Source: Linyphia triangularis
Taxonomy: Eukaryota > Arthropoda > Arachnida > Araneae > Linyphiidae
NCBI GenBank assembly: GCA_963978545.1
Contig: OZ021732.1
Span: 62,968,714-63,032,713, forward strand
DNA length: 64,000 nucleotides
Reading direction: 5' to 3'
In this document: positions 1 through 25,073 of the stretch, one piece after another
Layout: each line of letters opens with the position of its first letter
Numbering within the stretch: the first letter of the stretch is position 1
The notes under the pieces: model-generated
Database searches by the model: none
What the model was told of the DNA's origin: nothing
What the model saw: the letters and a program-made list of their open reading frames with translations, nothing else
Made by a program: the position numbers and the translations under genes

Positions 1-5947
<5,947 letters not shown>

Positions 5948-6529
5948 TTTATATGGCAAAAAAAGTATTGCGGTGTAACTCTAACTTTATATTATCCTAC
6001 TTAAATAGTTTTACCTTATGACTCACAGTACTTAAAGACTTCTAAAAGGCATTTTCAGATTATTATGATCATAAAAAAATAGTATGTTACAAAAGTTTGA
6101 GAAATAAGCACTAATCTACAGTAGTCAAAGATAGGCCACAAACATATCGACAAGGAATATCATTAATATATTGAATCATTTTCTAATTAAAACTTCCTAA
6201 GCCTAATTAGTTTTCCCGATGGAAAATATTGTTCCCTTGACCGCACTTTGCTGGTAAGATATTTGATAAATGCTGGTAATAAGTCTTTGGCGCGTTTTCA
6301 GAAATGCTCATTGATAATTGATGAATAATTAATTATTTAGGTTGATTTAGGGAACGTTTAAAAGCATTGCCTTATGTTGTGTTTCGAAAATCACAAAGCC
6401 CTTCAGATCCTTGAAAAATGAAAGAATTTATTGGTGTATAAGGAAAACATAAAACCAGTATATATCTTTTTCTTTAATTAAAAATTGAAAGTCTTCTTTT
6501 TGATCGAAATTAGGCAAGTCATGTTGAAA

Positions 6530-7150
6530 ATCATTTGATGAATGTAGCTGTTATCAATTCAATGGGTTTTCGAGTATAATGCATTTTTTCCGCATTTATT
6601 GAATTGTATTACTTTGTTGCGTATTGTAATGTATTTTTTTTACTCATTTCATTGAATTGCAGTGTAGTGTTTTTTTCTTCTTTGGAGTATAGCATTTTAC
6701 TATATTTTAATGCATAATTACATATTGTGTAATAAAATATGTGTTTTTATTTTATAATTCCATACTGAGTTATGTTGTAGTGTATATTACTGCCAAATTT
6801 TTGGATACATTGTATTGCATTACATGACATCATATCCATCATATCGTAATATTGCATTGCAGTGTTAATTGCGTTGTGTTGATACAACTTTTTTGTACTG
6901 CGTTATTTTATGCAACAATTTATTGTTATATTATAGAGTTATGTATACTGTGATACACTATTCATACTATACTGTACTATATACAATACTAGGATATATA
7001 TTGCTCTATGCAATATCCTATACTAGGTATTACACTATATACTATACTAGCCGTATACTATATTATACTATACTATATATTATACTAAATTGTACTACAG
7101 TATGATATGATGTACTCTATTATATTGCATTGTGTTGCGTTACGTACCTA
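6530..7150. repeat. cryptic simple sequence (TGTATTGCAT-like, then TACTATACTA-like)
   Basis: The first half is made of short variants of TTGTATTGCA/GTAATGTA. From about 6935 the sequence changes to irregular TACTATA/ATACTA words. No strict period is maintained, so this looks like a decayed short-period repeat and not a clean satellite. The 78-codon frame at 6869-7105 is rich in Tyr, Ile and Leu because of these words and is not annotated as a gene. Confidence 0.6.
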
Positions 7151-8449
7151 TATATAACACTGCAAACTGGACATATTTCCAAAAATCTACGTGTAATGCT
7201 CTTTTTATGTCCTCAAACTGCATTACTCCATAGTAAATATAGGTTGCGTAAATTCCTACGATTAGGGTTAAATCAGCTGACGTCAATCGGTCTAATATCT
7301 CCATGGCTTCCATCTATGCACTTACGCAACACGCTTGAAGTTTATTAGAAACTGGAACTAACAGGTTATATTGAGAAGTAATGGGTGATGCGGTATTTAC
7401 TCAATGTCTTGGGATTTGCGACGAAAGCAACAGGCTCAATTACGGCGACTTTTGTTTCCTGTTGGGGACGAAATAGACGTTGGAGATTAACTTTCGTTCG
7501 ATTTTCGTAGCTTGATCCCAAAGATGAATTGTAACTTATTCAGGGATTAAGGTTGGTGTTGTTGAAAGATGTTATAATGGAAGTTGATGAGTATCTTGAG
7601 CAAACGTTATCAAGGGAAGTTATGAGATGAGTAACTTCAGAGAATGTTCAGAAGTATTTTGTATCGATTTAAGACAAAATGCTAGCTCTTACAGCTCTAG
7701 TTGAATTATTGTTTATGATATGTGCCAGATTGAACCCTAAAATATTATAGCATTGAATAATAGATTTTGTACGCACTATATTGTATCTCTCGTTAAATTT
7801 ATGATGATTAAAGGTTTGACAAGAGAAAAGTAGACCTTGAATTTTATTTTTAGTTTCAGGTAATCTATTGAAAGCATTCCAAAGGGTGGGAAATCTTTTT
7901 TAATATCAAAACATTTGCAACTATTATTATCAAAAATTTCAAAAATCTGTAACAAGCCAAAACACAAAAAAAAAAAAAAAAAATAAAAAACTAATAAATA
8001 AAAATAGGATTGTGTTAACAATTTTCAAATCTAGATAACTTAATGATGAAAACTCTCAGTTAGTTGGTTAGCTAATGCATCAGCTTAGCATTGACCTCAT
8101 GTTCAGAAGGGCTTTAATTTCAACAAACGTGGCAGTGCAACATTAAAGAGTTTAATTAATTGTCATTTCATTTTTAATTCGTCAATGGCTCAATGTCATA
8201 TCATTGGTGTAGAGAAAGGTGTTGCATCAAAAGTTGTTATCTTATTAAGTCCAAAATTACGGAACGCAATTGTGGATGGTGTTGGTGTCAAAATATTGAG
8301 AAACGCAACTCAGCTCCTAGTACAGAACTTGCGCAAAGAACTTAAAACAACCAACCAGCTCTAATATCAAATGTATGAAATTAGACAGGTTGTTCAAAAA
8401 TAATTTCTATTTAAATGTAAGGCAGGAATAAATTAATTCATTTGCTTTG
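7151..8449. other. non-coding DNA, no gene seen
   Basis: Nothing recognisable. The segment 7370-7560 is less AT-rich than average but has no protein-like frame or terminal repeats. A poly-A tract lies near 7965-7983. Confidence 0.5.
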
Positions 8450-8457
8450 GTTATAAT

Positions 8458-8629
8458 CAGGGGTCGAAATTTGCGGTTGCCCGATACATCCAGATATTTA
8501 AAAGGAAAGATTATTTTATTACTAGCATTAAAAAAAAATACGGGCAACAAACTTTACTTGAGGACAACCAAGATCACTTCAGTGATTTCCATTAGGGGAA
8601 CCATAAAAAATCGCAATATTCGACCCCTG
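8458..8629. mobile_element. hAT-type MITE, 172 bp, with 8-bp target duplication
   Basis: The ends are an imperfect inverted repeat: CAGGGGTCGAAATTTGCGG on the left, and CAGGGGTCGAATATTGCGA as the reverse complement of the right. The flanks are GTTATAAT (8450-8457) and GTTATTAT (8630-8637), an 8-bp target duplication with one difference. A CAGGGGTC terminus with an 8-bp duplication is the usual signature of non-autonomous hAT elements. There is no coding capacity. The 87-codon frame spanning it is incidental. Confidence 0.85.
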
Positions 8630-9237
8630 GTTATTATTAATAATTATCTTTTAATTTTTCAGGGATATGGCAAAAAAAGGTTATTCAGAGTTCAGGTCGT
8701 AATTAAATGACTGAATATTGTGTGTTACAATGTAAGAAATAATGAAGTAGAGAAATGACTCAATTTTGATCAAAGTAGTTTTTAAGTAGTTCTCAGATAA
8801 TAGAGACTATCTTGAACTAATTTAAGTTACATAATAGTATGGATACACGTTTATATTCGATCCGATGTTGTGTTACAAATAGGGCATGTTGTAAATGGAA
8901 TACTATACACAGACACATTGATAGATGGGAAGTATCTGCAGAAATAAATAAAGAATTTTTATTAAAGTCTTGGTGTAAAAAATAAAACTTCAACGGACCA
9001 TACATTTAATTTTCAAGCATAAACATTAATCTTTGTCGAAACAAGTCAAACAAATGTTAAAAATTTATATACGAAATTTCATTATACATTGTAATTAACT
9101 TTAATGCGTTTCTTTTGTTATACAAAATGTTTCTTATATCTAAAACTGTGGTTCCACATAGATTTAATGTAATAAATACTATTCATTATTCATCAGCTGA
9201 TTAGAGAATTGTTTACTTTTACAGAAACAGAAATTTA

Positions 9238-10056
9238 TCTATATAAATAAAACTGACTTTCTGTCACACGGATTTGGGGACCGTTTCACGTAAAAACTAC
9301 CTAACGGATTAGGATGAAATTTGGTATATCGCTTAATTAAACGACCAGGAGTAAAATAGGCGATATATTTTTAATTTTAATTGAGTTTTAAAATTTCCGA
9401 AATAATTTTTTTTGGTGTTTTTAAGCAATCATCAGCAATTATCCATTTCAATTCAAACGCCTGCAATTCCCAGTCAGTGTTTGCTTTGCGATGACTATTA
9501 ACAAGTCACAAGGGCAAACTCTTTCAGTTGCTGGACTTGAGCTCAGTGAAGGATGCTTTTCCCATGGACAGCTTTATGTGGCCTGTTCCAGAGTTAGGTA
9601 ATCTTCTTCTTTGTACATCCGTGCACCACTGGGAAAAACTTCTAATATTGTTTACAAAGAGGCTCTCCAATGACTTAATAACTGTGTATAAAGTAACTTA
9701 TTTTTATGATGATATTTTGTTTACCACAAATTATTTATTTTTTTACCAACAATAAATAATGAAATTTTTTACGCCAATAAATAAATAATATCTGCATGAA
9801 CATCCTATATCTGTTTAAAAAATTTACTGTAATTTATAATGTAATTTTGTAAAAGATTTAAACTCAAATAGTGCTTAAAACTATTTTCGTAACATATTAT
9901 AAACAGACTTACTTTATTGTACTTATTTTTACATATATATACTTATACATATTACTACAGCATGCTTTGTAAACTTTCCATTTATTAAACTTTTATATTA
10001 CTTTTATTTAGTACCAAAAACTGAGTTTATCCGTCAACGACGGGCCACGCAGCTAG
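9238..10056 (+). mobile_element. Helitron remnant, 819 bp, both termini present
   Basis: The left end begins TCTATATAAATAAAACTGAC directly after an A, matching the 5' TC rule and the AT-rich start typical of arthropod Helitrons. The right end has a short hairpin (CCGTC, loop AAC, GACGG, 10031-10043), then CCACGCAG and the terminal CTAG, followed by T. This gives the expected insertion between A and T. The interior keeps only the last part of the Rep/helicase gene, so this is an internally deleted, non-autonomous copy. Confidence 0.88.
9443..9673 (+). pseudogene. Helitron helicase C-terminal fragment
   Basis: Read from 9443, the frame gives the C-terminal part of a PIF1-like Helitron helicase. 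It contains FAMTINKSQGQTL (helicase motif V/VI region) and FSHGQLYVACSRV, a conserved Helitron signature. A TAA directly after SRVR interrupts it. The same frame then continues with a recognisable tail ending KEALQ and a final TGA at 9671-9673. The Rep nuclease and the remaining helicase motifs are missing, so it cannot encode a working enzyme. It lies inside the Helitron termini at 9238-10056. Confidence 0.9.
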
Positions 10057-10057
10057 T

Positions 10058-13000
10058 TTCAAATATAGTCCTATTTATATTAAATGCAGTATAATTTTAA
10101 TTAGAAGTGTATTAGGTACCCTTCTATGAAGCTTTTATTTTATGAAAGAATATTTGTTTTAAAAATGATGATATAGAACATTTTCCTACTTACATCTCAT
10201 AATTTAAAAACAACACCAAAATTATTTTGTTGGTAATAAAATAGGAATTTGAAAACATAATTTTGATCAACAGATTAAATTAATGTGGTTAGGTTTAAAT
10301 TAAATTTGAAAAAACAACATTTGTTAAATATGTTATTTTTGCCAATTGCTTCTATAATGATGGATACATTTTCCCTTGCTCCTTTCATGTTCCCTTAACA
10401 ATTTCTTGAAAAGAAATACAAGGAAATTTTAAAGTAAAATAACAGTTAAAAAACTTATAAATTAGAACATTTGATAGTAGAGAAATGTGATTTTACAAGT
10501 AGGTTCTTCCCAAAGAAAACAATAGTTTTGTTTTCCAGCACTTGATGTAGGTACCTATAAGTAAATTTATAGTGTTAGTTCGACATACTATAGGCTGTTA
10601 ATCATTGATATTTTAGTAAAAGAGCAGTTTCCTGCGAAAAAATACCAATTATTTTTATTTAGTGCAGAAAAAACAAATCTGATAACATTTTAGAAAGCAT
10701 ATTGTGCTCCTCTCAAAAGCTGATGAATTGTAAGTTTTTTTTCCCCAATTTCTTATTCCAATAAGAGTACCTATACAATTGGAGTTTAAATATTTTTAGT
10801 AATTACCCATACACAGCTAAATAACAGTATACAATAGTATCAGAGGTACCAGAGCTTTTAATTCACAAACATAGATAACAGTTTGATTTGACGGACTTCT
10901 CTTCTCCAAGAACGGTATTAACTTTCCAGAATCAATTTATTTTCTTCGAAACACACATGGAACAACAATAAACCGTCATTTCAAAAAGATTATCTTCCAT
11001 GCGATAGACGGTCTCTCGCCAATCTTCGAAAACTTCCCGTAGTAGAAAATAAGATCAATAAGCAGAAATCCCAAAACACAAATTGCGAATCGTACAGGAG
11101 GATTTGAAACCAAACGAGGAAAGATGGAAAAAAAAAATGGAATTTCAATTCTTTACGACTGAAAGTTTGCTGCAGAATGGGAAAATAATGAAGGCGTATG
11201 AAAATAAAAATGCAGAAATTCGAAATGCACTTAGAACGCGAAAAACCTTCACTGTGGTATCAAATACCTAGGTAGGATTCTGTTCATAACATACTGAAAT
11301 ATGTTTCACTTCTTTTATGACTACTACCAATTCTGTTTGGGTAGTTTAATTTTATGTTATAACATCTTAAAAGTAGATGCTGGATGTACTGGATATTTCA
11401 TGCCACAAGAGATAAACGATGGCAAAACTGCACTAAAACATCGTTGCAATATGAGAAATTGAGATAGGTAGAAAGTTGAGAGGTGATGATGAATTCTCTG
11501 AATGTTGACTTTAGAAAGAGAAGCCATTTGAAGATAAGGCTAATTGATGGATGAAGTTTTAAAAGTTGTTCAACGGGTTATAAGCTATAGTTTAGTACTG
11601 GTTATATGGTTATAAAAGGTAGAAACTATAAACGTAAATATGTAAAAAGATATAATGTTGAATTAACCGAATTGAAAGCTAATTATTAAAATGTGATTAT
11701 TAATTTAATATTTTGTACTTATACACTTTATATTTAATTAATTCAATTTGAATTTCTTCGATAATTTTATAAATAAACAATAATATAACCTTTGAAGGGT
11801 AGGTAGTACGTATACACGAATTGCATGTAAAAGCTGGGCAATCGCGAATACTCAAATATTACACTTCACAAGAGTTATTTTGTTATTGTCCTAACATCAG
11901 ATCTACAGGCAGTTCATGTACAAATATATTTTCAGAATTAACTCTTTCATTCCCAAGGCTAATTGTATGCAGTTTCTTTTATCAGAAAGTATTCTATTTC
12001 TGACCTGGGAGAACAAAACCTTAAAAAAAAACACTTAAAATGTAACTTAAACACTTTATATCTAAAGGTTTAAATACTAGTTTATGATCTGAATGATTTT
12101 ATTACACACATACAGGATGGTAATAAAATTCTCCCAATATATGAGCCCCTGGTGGCCTAGTCGCTCAACCAATAGAAAGGGAATTTTCAGATATATTCCT
12201 GTAAAGAGTTATGTATTGTAGTTTTGGCTATTTATTCATAATAGTTAGGTAATTGATTTTACTGTTATGTTTTAGATTAATGTCACTTGTTTCCCAATTG
12301 AAATACAATTAACAACATAATGTCCAGTTAACCCGTAGATATTCCAAATGACTATGTTTCTCCAGTATAACACTATAATGTCTTTCTAAAAGTAATACAT
12401 AATCTTTTTCTAACAAGGTTGATAGTTATTACATTTCACCAAAAATCTGAATGAATGTAAAAAAAAAAAAAAAAATGCCGATTCTAAAGTTCTGCAATCT
12501 TTATTTACTGTAATTGCATAATACGAATCTTTTTTTAGTTTCTATACAACCCATATTTGTTTTATCAAAAGCATGAACTTAAGATTAACCTCAAATGCAA
12601 TACAACCCTAGTTCTTAGCTCTTCGCTTTCAGATTTCTAATTAACAGCTTTTCAAATTGGAGAATAACTTTGTTTTGAAACACTTATGCCGCGCATTTCT
12701 ATGCTCTTTTACGATGAAACAGTCAAGATAAGCAAAATTCTTTGTGAATATTGATTACTAACATGTTTATGGTGCCACATTACCACACCTATTACACCGT
12801 CTTTGAAGTCTTACGAATGCTACTTGAAGATGCAATCGTACTTTATAATTCAACAAAAGATGAAGAATTTTTTTCAAATTTAATTACTATCCCCAAACGG
12901 ATCATAAGGAAAGGAAAATGATAAATTAAAAGTTAAGAAATTAATGAGTTACATAAACCAACTTACATAGAATCTTTTGATGAATTTAATTTTACAATTA

Positions 13001-15448
13001 AACAGTATCTGTTGTTTTGAAGCGTTATGAAACGATATTATAAAGCAAATTATTTTTATTCGTTATTGCCATTAAAAAATGGAAAATCAATTATAATTTA
13101 ATTAGATAATTAAGCTATTACTTTAAAGATAAAATTAGAAGATGACCAGGGGCACTATTCCCTAATATACGATTTATATATGCCATTTGTCGGTATTCTG
13201 TAAGTCTTTGACTTAGAAGTGAAGTAATTAGCTTAAACGAAAAGTAGATTCCATATATTTTATTTTGAATTTTGAGCTTTGACTAAGGTTGTAGAGATCT
13301 TCTTTCCCTAAATATATTGCAGTCTTTCTCTAATGTGAATATAAAACTTGTCTTGTAATTTGTCCCTTTGAAGTAAAGTGTTGATTGTAGATATTAAATA
13401 TCCGAAGTGATTTAATTAATTAAGAGGCGTAACCAGATATAGCAATTATATAGTTTTAGTAAAAATGTCTTTCAATTTTGAAGAGCCAATACTTAGTGTT
13501 TTCTTATACTGCTTTGATATTAACAGATGTGCGATACATAATTTTTTTGCATGCTATTAGATAGTTACTTATAAAGGTTGTGATCAAATTATTTTTATTT
13601 CAGCGTGTGGTGAAATTATGAATTAATCTTGTGAACATAGAACTAAAAACGCCCACTAGTATATTTTAGAACTGTGGTGACGCAGTAAGTTTAGTCAACT
13701 TTCTGTAAGCGTCCATCATTTTCAGTGAACTAAAATTAAAAAAGTGCCAATCAAAATTTTTATCAATAAAAGAATTTTAGAAAATTAACTTAGCCAATTA
13801 CCACAAAACGAAGGTGCTGCTAATTCATTCCTCCCAACTATCCGAACTGAACGGACATGACTTTTCACTCTGAATCTAAAGCAGAAGGATCTGTGTACCT
13901 TCTGCTTAAAATCCTTTCTTGGTTTCAATTGTGGCGAGTGCTGTGTGTACATTATCAGTACGCCATATTACAATGATGTTAAGTAATACATAATATCTCT
14001 AACTGAAGTCAAATAGTTTGTTGACTTATATTTCATTCGCTTTTGACCTAATTTAATTATCTCTTGTCAGATAAACTCGAGTAGTAAACTGTAACTGCAA
14101 ACTTTTAATAATTATATTTCTTAATTCAATTAAATTGCAAAATTATATTAGGAATATTTACATAATTATGATTCAATAGCTTCCAATGGCTATTCAAATA
14201 AGAACTTTCATAATAGAAATTTGAAAAGTTACATTTAGCTTAACATGACATATTTTTATAATTGTTGGTTATAGATTATCTGTTAAAATAACCATTAAAC
14301 AAATTTATATTTCACTAGTAAAAGAAACTTTAATTTAAAATTAGATAAATTAAAATAAATACTGATATTCACAGAGGAAGTTAGAGAAACAAATTTAAAA
14401 AAGTTAGAAAATACTTAGGTTCAGCTTAGATTACACATGTATCTCAATTTATGATTCAAATTACATTCATGGAGATTTTCACACACATTTAAATATCTTA
14501 TTTACAGAAATATCTATAATTCTAAAGAATTTCAATAAATTAATTAAAGTATTTATTCTTTTGAAATTAAGAATTAAAAAAAAAAAAAAAAAGAGCATTT
14601 ACCACCTTTTACATGTATTAAAACTTATATTCATTCTATCCATATACAACACAGTTGTATTTTACTAATACGCTGGTTCCAGTTTACAAAATATTCCATT
14701 ATAAAATCCTAAACCAGAAATAAAAAAGCCCTATCATTATCTAATAACACGGAAATCTTCTTAAAATTGTTATTAGACAATGATATACATATTTGTTCAT
14801 TTTTAGATATTTTGAAAAGCTATTTAGCTACATTTTAATATTTGACATACAATTTTATCAAAAGTAAAATGATAAATGTATGTAAATAAATGGTTTTTCA
14901 TTTCAAGGATATACAATGGTGGTTCTATCTTTGCTATATTTGAGGGCATTATTATTAAGTTAATCAATACAATATGCTAGATTTAGTGTATTTTATTTAG
15001 TGACTTCGGGATTTAATAAATTATTTATTACATAGAAAATACAAAATTTTATTACTCACTTTGAGATTAGAACTTAAATTTCTTTCTATACTGCAAAAAG
15101 AATTTGTAGAAGAAAAAGTACTTTTCGACATTGAAAATTAATTTAAGATACCATTCTTAAAACGAAGATATGATTTATTTTTTAAATGCCATTCTCCTAA
15201 CGTTCATTTTTGGGATGGAGCAATTAATGCGTAGTAACTGCTCCACTATTTAGCTTGAATTACCACTAGATACAGCAAAAAAAAAAAAAAAAAGTCTTAA
15301 AAAGGGCAATGATTTGTGTCACTTGCGGCTGTTCATTAGTAGCAATTCTTTGAAATGATGAGTTAAGGTTGTTATTATTGACAATAAAGAGCTGATATTC
15401 AGTTATTCTCGTTATTGATTCAATAACAATACAACTTTTTTGCGCTTT
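10058..15448. other. AT-rich non-coding DNA, no gene seen
   Basis: No protein-like frame or element ends were recognised. A 9-bp perfect hairpin (AGCAGAAGG ... CCTTCTGCT) lies near 13880-13907. The segment near 12147-12180 contains GGTGGCCTAGTCGCTC, which resembles an A box, but no B box follows. Poly-A tracts occur near 12460, 14578 and 15277. Confidence 0.5.
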
Positions 15449-15724
15449 CTTTTTTAACTACGTACCATTCCAGAATTATTGTATAACTATAATATTGCAA
15501 AATTATAGTATAATAATACAAGCTTCATTTTTACAGAAATTATCTTTGACATTGTTTCTGTTACACAGATTTTAGTTTCAGTTTTTAGTTTTTAAACACA
15601 GTTTTTAGTTTCTGTTAAAAGTTTCTGTACTTTTTTAACTACGTAACATTCCAGAATTATTGTATAACTAAAATACTGTAAAATTATAGTATAATAATAC
15701 AAGCTTCATTTTTACAGAAATTGT
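15449..15724. repeat. imperfect direct duplication, two ~93-bp copies 181 bp apart
   Basis: The segment at about 15449-15542, starting TTTTTAACTACGTACCATTC, recurs at about 15630-15724 with scattered substitutions. The shared block ends with TACAAGCTTCATTTTTACAG in both copies. The spacer contains smaller repeats of AGTTTTTAGTTTCTG. This is probably an ancient local tandem duplication. Confidence 0.85.
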
Positions 15725-15765
15725 GTTTACTACACACATTTTAATAGGGTAATTTTAACATTTTA

Positions 15766-15852
15766 CTTACTTACTTACTTAGGCTCTTCACTCCTTTTGG
15801 CGCATAAGGCATCAAGCCTACCTCTCCATGCCCTCCGATCTTTTGCCAGGGA
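15766..15852 (-). mobile_element. 5'-truncated non-LTR retrotransposon (LINE) 3' end with target duplication
   Basis: On the minus strand the frame reads LAKDRRAWRGRLDALCAKRS and then EEPK and a stop. This is the conserved extreme C-terminus of a non-LTR retrotransposon ORF2 (DRxxWR...C pattern). It is followed directly by a (TAAG)n tail, as in LINEs with short tandem 3' tails. TTAACATTTTA flanks it at 15755-15765 and again at 15853-15863, an 11-bp target duplication. So this is a complete, very severely 5'-truncated insertion and not an eroded fragment. Confidence 0.85.
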
Positions 15853-15863
15853 TTAACATTTTA

Positions 15864-22051
<6,188 letters not shown>

Positions 22052-22262
22052 TATAATGAGATCTTGTACCTAAGGCCGTTGGTGAAATTTCGCTAAAAAC
22101 CTTCTATTTGACAGAATCTATTATTTTAAGTATTTATATCAATGCCAATGGGAATTAATTATTATAACAATGTATGCATATCAGTTTCACATTTTTAAAC
22201 GGTTCAGTGACTTTTTCTTTGTGCATTGAAAAAAACGAGACCTTAGGTACACAGGTCTTCCC
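22052..22262. mobile_element. possible MITE with imperfect inverted ends
   Basis: GAGATCTTGTACCTAAGGCC near 22059-22078 is matched in inverted form by GACCTTAGGTACACAGGTC near 22238-22256. The right end runs into CTTCCC followed by TA, and TATA precedes the left end. This is compatible with a short TA-targeting MITE, but the outermost bases do not pair well and the superfamily is uncertain. Confidence 0.45.
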
Positions 22263-25073
22263 TACCATTCCAGTAAAATTCAATGCAATCGCGGTAGTAT
22301 TCCATGATTCCAATTTTGTTATCGCTAGGTAATAAACTAATTTATAATATTTCCATTATTCTTGTGATACTTCTTTTAAATCTTAACCTCAGAAATTTTA
22401 CCCAGTCAAAGAAAAAATAATTTCAATTAATTAAACACCATCCGAGCAAACTCTGTTGAGATCCCCAACGGCTGACGTATACATATTTGGTTGTCATAGA
22501 AGTTGCCGGAAACTCGTATTACATTCTATTAATGTCTGAACATGTAAAGATTTCCGCAAGTAAGCCAAGGAGAAAATCATTGGAAGTATTACCCAAGAGT
22601 AGTTCTTCTTATACCTCGAAAGAAGTGTTATGCCCTATCTTATGTTGTAGTAGGATTATTTGACGGGGTTTATATAATAGTGACGGTCATAGACTGATTT
22701 AGTAGATATCCGTATTTATTTTAGAATAATATGGGGATTCGGAGAAATTAATGATTTGGTAAGATAGCAAACATAAACTGCGCGGAATTTTATAGAAAAT
22801 ATTAGTGCTTTTTTCCTATTCTGAGAATTATCACACTTGTTTAGAAGTGATGCAAAATTACATAAATTAATTATTCATACAAGTTATTTACGAACTTGCT
22901 CTTATAGCTAACAAATATATCATAAAATGTTATAATAGAGTTCAGTAGGCAACAGATTTCAAAATTGTCTATTTTGTGATTTTTGCATTTATTTAAATTG
23001 CAAACAATTCAGCTTTTTTAACATATAATTTTGACATGTACTCTTTCTAGTTTCTATATTTGCTTTGAAAAAATGTAAACACAGGTTAGCTATGCCATAA
23101 TTTCAACTAAATATGCATTTATCCAAAAATCACGAAATGTTTACTTTATATTTACCTTATATCAGAGATTAATCAGAGGTTAACGTATTAGCATATATTT
23201 AATTAATATTTTTTAAATAATTATTTTGTCGTAAAATTATGATTTTCGGAGATTTTTTTTTTTTTTTTTTCATTCGATATTTTTTCGATCAAACCAATAT
23301 ACTGGGCAAATGTTAAAGTTATATTATTAAAGACATTTACTAAATAATCTTCAGAATAAATTCAAAATTATACGAGTTTCAGTTACTTAGAAAAGTACAT
23401 AGAAAATAGCCATTTTAGCATTAGTGGTATTAGGACTTACCCAACCCCCTCAATGATTTAATGTAGTTTTCTCTGACTAAATAATTTAGTAAAACAAACA
23501 GATTTTCTGAAATTTTAGACTTTAATTGCTCTTTTGTCAATATCTTAAATGTACTCATCATAAAATATATATCTACATATCTTGAATAATTCCATAGTTC
23601 TACAAAATATAAGTGTTATTTTATGGGTGAGTGTGAGTATTTTATGGTACATCTTATAAGAAAAAATACCGATATTTAAACTCATGTTCTTCTATTTGTA
23701 AAATATATAGAGAGTATTTGCTTTTTATATTCGACATTTTTGGGATTTAATATTTTCATATTGATAGCTCTTAGATAAAAAAAAAAAAAATTATCGATAT
23801 ATTGAAACCAAATACCTCAAAATAAATTTATTTTGAATACCTATCTTGTTCAACGGCCTCTAACGATGTTTTTCTTACTCATTACGTAATAGCAAAACAC
23901 TAAAATCAAATTGAATCAAAATATTACTTTTTAAATACTGAATTTAATCCAAATTCAATATTCAACGACATCATTCATTCTCAAAACCACATATTTTAAA
24001 GACTCACTTTCCTAAAATCTCATGTAGAGTTTCATAACACTTCTTTACTTGTCCTCTTCAAATGAATACGTTAGTGAAGGAGAATTTCCAATAAACTCTT
24101 CTCCAGTCTTGCGCTGTTTCAATGCCAAATTATGAACCCTCGCTTCACCAATTTTTATGTTGGATTTTAACTTTTGTATCTTGTAGAGAAGTGAGTATTT
24201 AGAAGGAATTAAGAAATACTATGACACAAGATAGGTCACTATTTTTAATTTTTTTTAAATTTTTTTTTAGTAGCAAGAGCTATAATAAGTCTATGCTGCT
24301 AAAACATTCTTACAAATATGCTTTAGCAAATAGGTTTAGTTAACATTTTAAATGATCAACGCTTTCAGGAGTTACTTCAGTAAAGAACTACTTATGTATC
24401 TTGAATACGAAAATTTCAAAAAACACTCTAACAAGAAATTTCAAAATCTACGGGAAATAATATGCAAACTCTCTATTGAGTCAACAAGCTTTTGAAAGCA
24501 GAGAAAAAACAGCACCAATGCCAATAATCGAAATAAAGTCCTCTTAGATGGTAGATGCATGCTCTACATCACATTCGGTTTTTGATTTTAATGCCCTTAC
24601 AACCACAAACCATGTCAATACATTTATTTATAAACCTTGTTTGTCTTTTTTTCCTTTATACCTTTGATTTATTGGGACGATAAAAGAAAGATTTTATCTC
24701 ATTAGATCAAAAAGTAACGAAAAAGAACCTGCCAACTTGTTTCTCACATCATTAAGGAAATTGACGCCTATAGCTTAGAGTTCTGATCTGAAATATGTAC
24801 CTACATTTTCCTGAGGTGTCTGGTACAGTAAGCTATTAAGACAACCAAAGGCTACATTGTTGTTTCTAAAAATTTTAAAATGAAGATGCTGGCATCCAGG
24901 TATTTTGTTCACAAATTTCTACAATTTTTAAAAAAAGTTATTTCTTAAGAAATGTTTCATAGTCTATTTTTGAAAACACAGTGTAATTTTCAATACAAAC
25001 CCCTACTTTTCACCACTTAATTCAATTAAGAATATTTTCGTGCGTTTCTAATTTCGTGCGTATGATAAAGTGT
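22263..25073. other. AT-rich non-coding DNA, no gene seen
   Basis: No gene or element termini recognised. Homopolymer tracts occur at about 23256-23271 (T) and about 23778-23790 (A). Confidence 0.5.

Noticed and set aside
12140..12180. tRNA-derived SINE head (GGTGGCCTAGTCGCTC, A-box-like)
   Set aside because: No B box, no poly-A or tandem tail and no target duplication were found.
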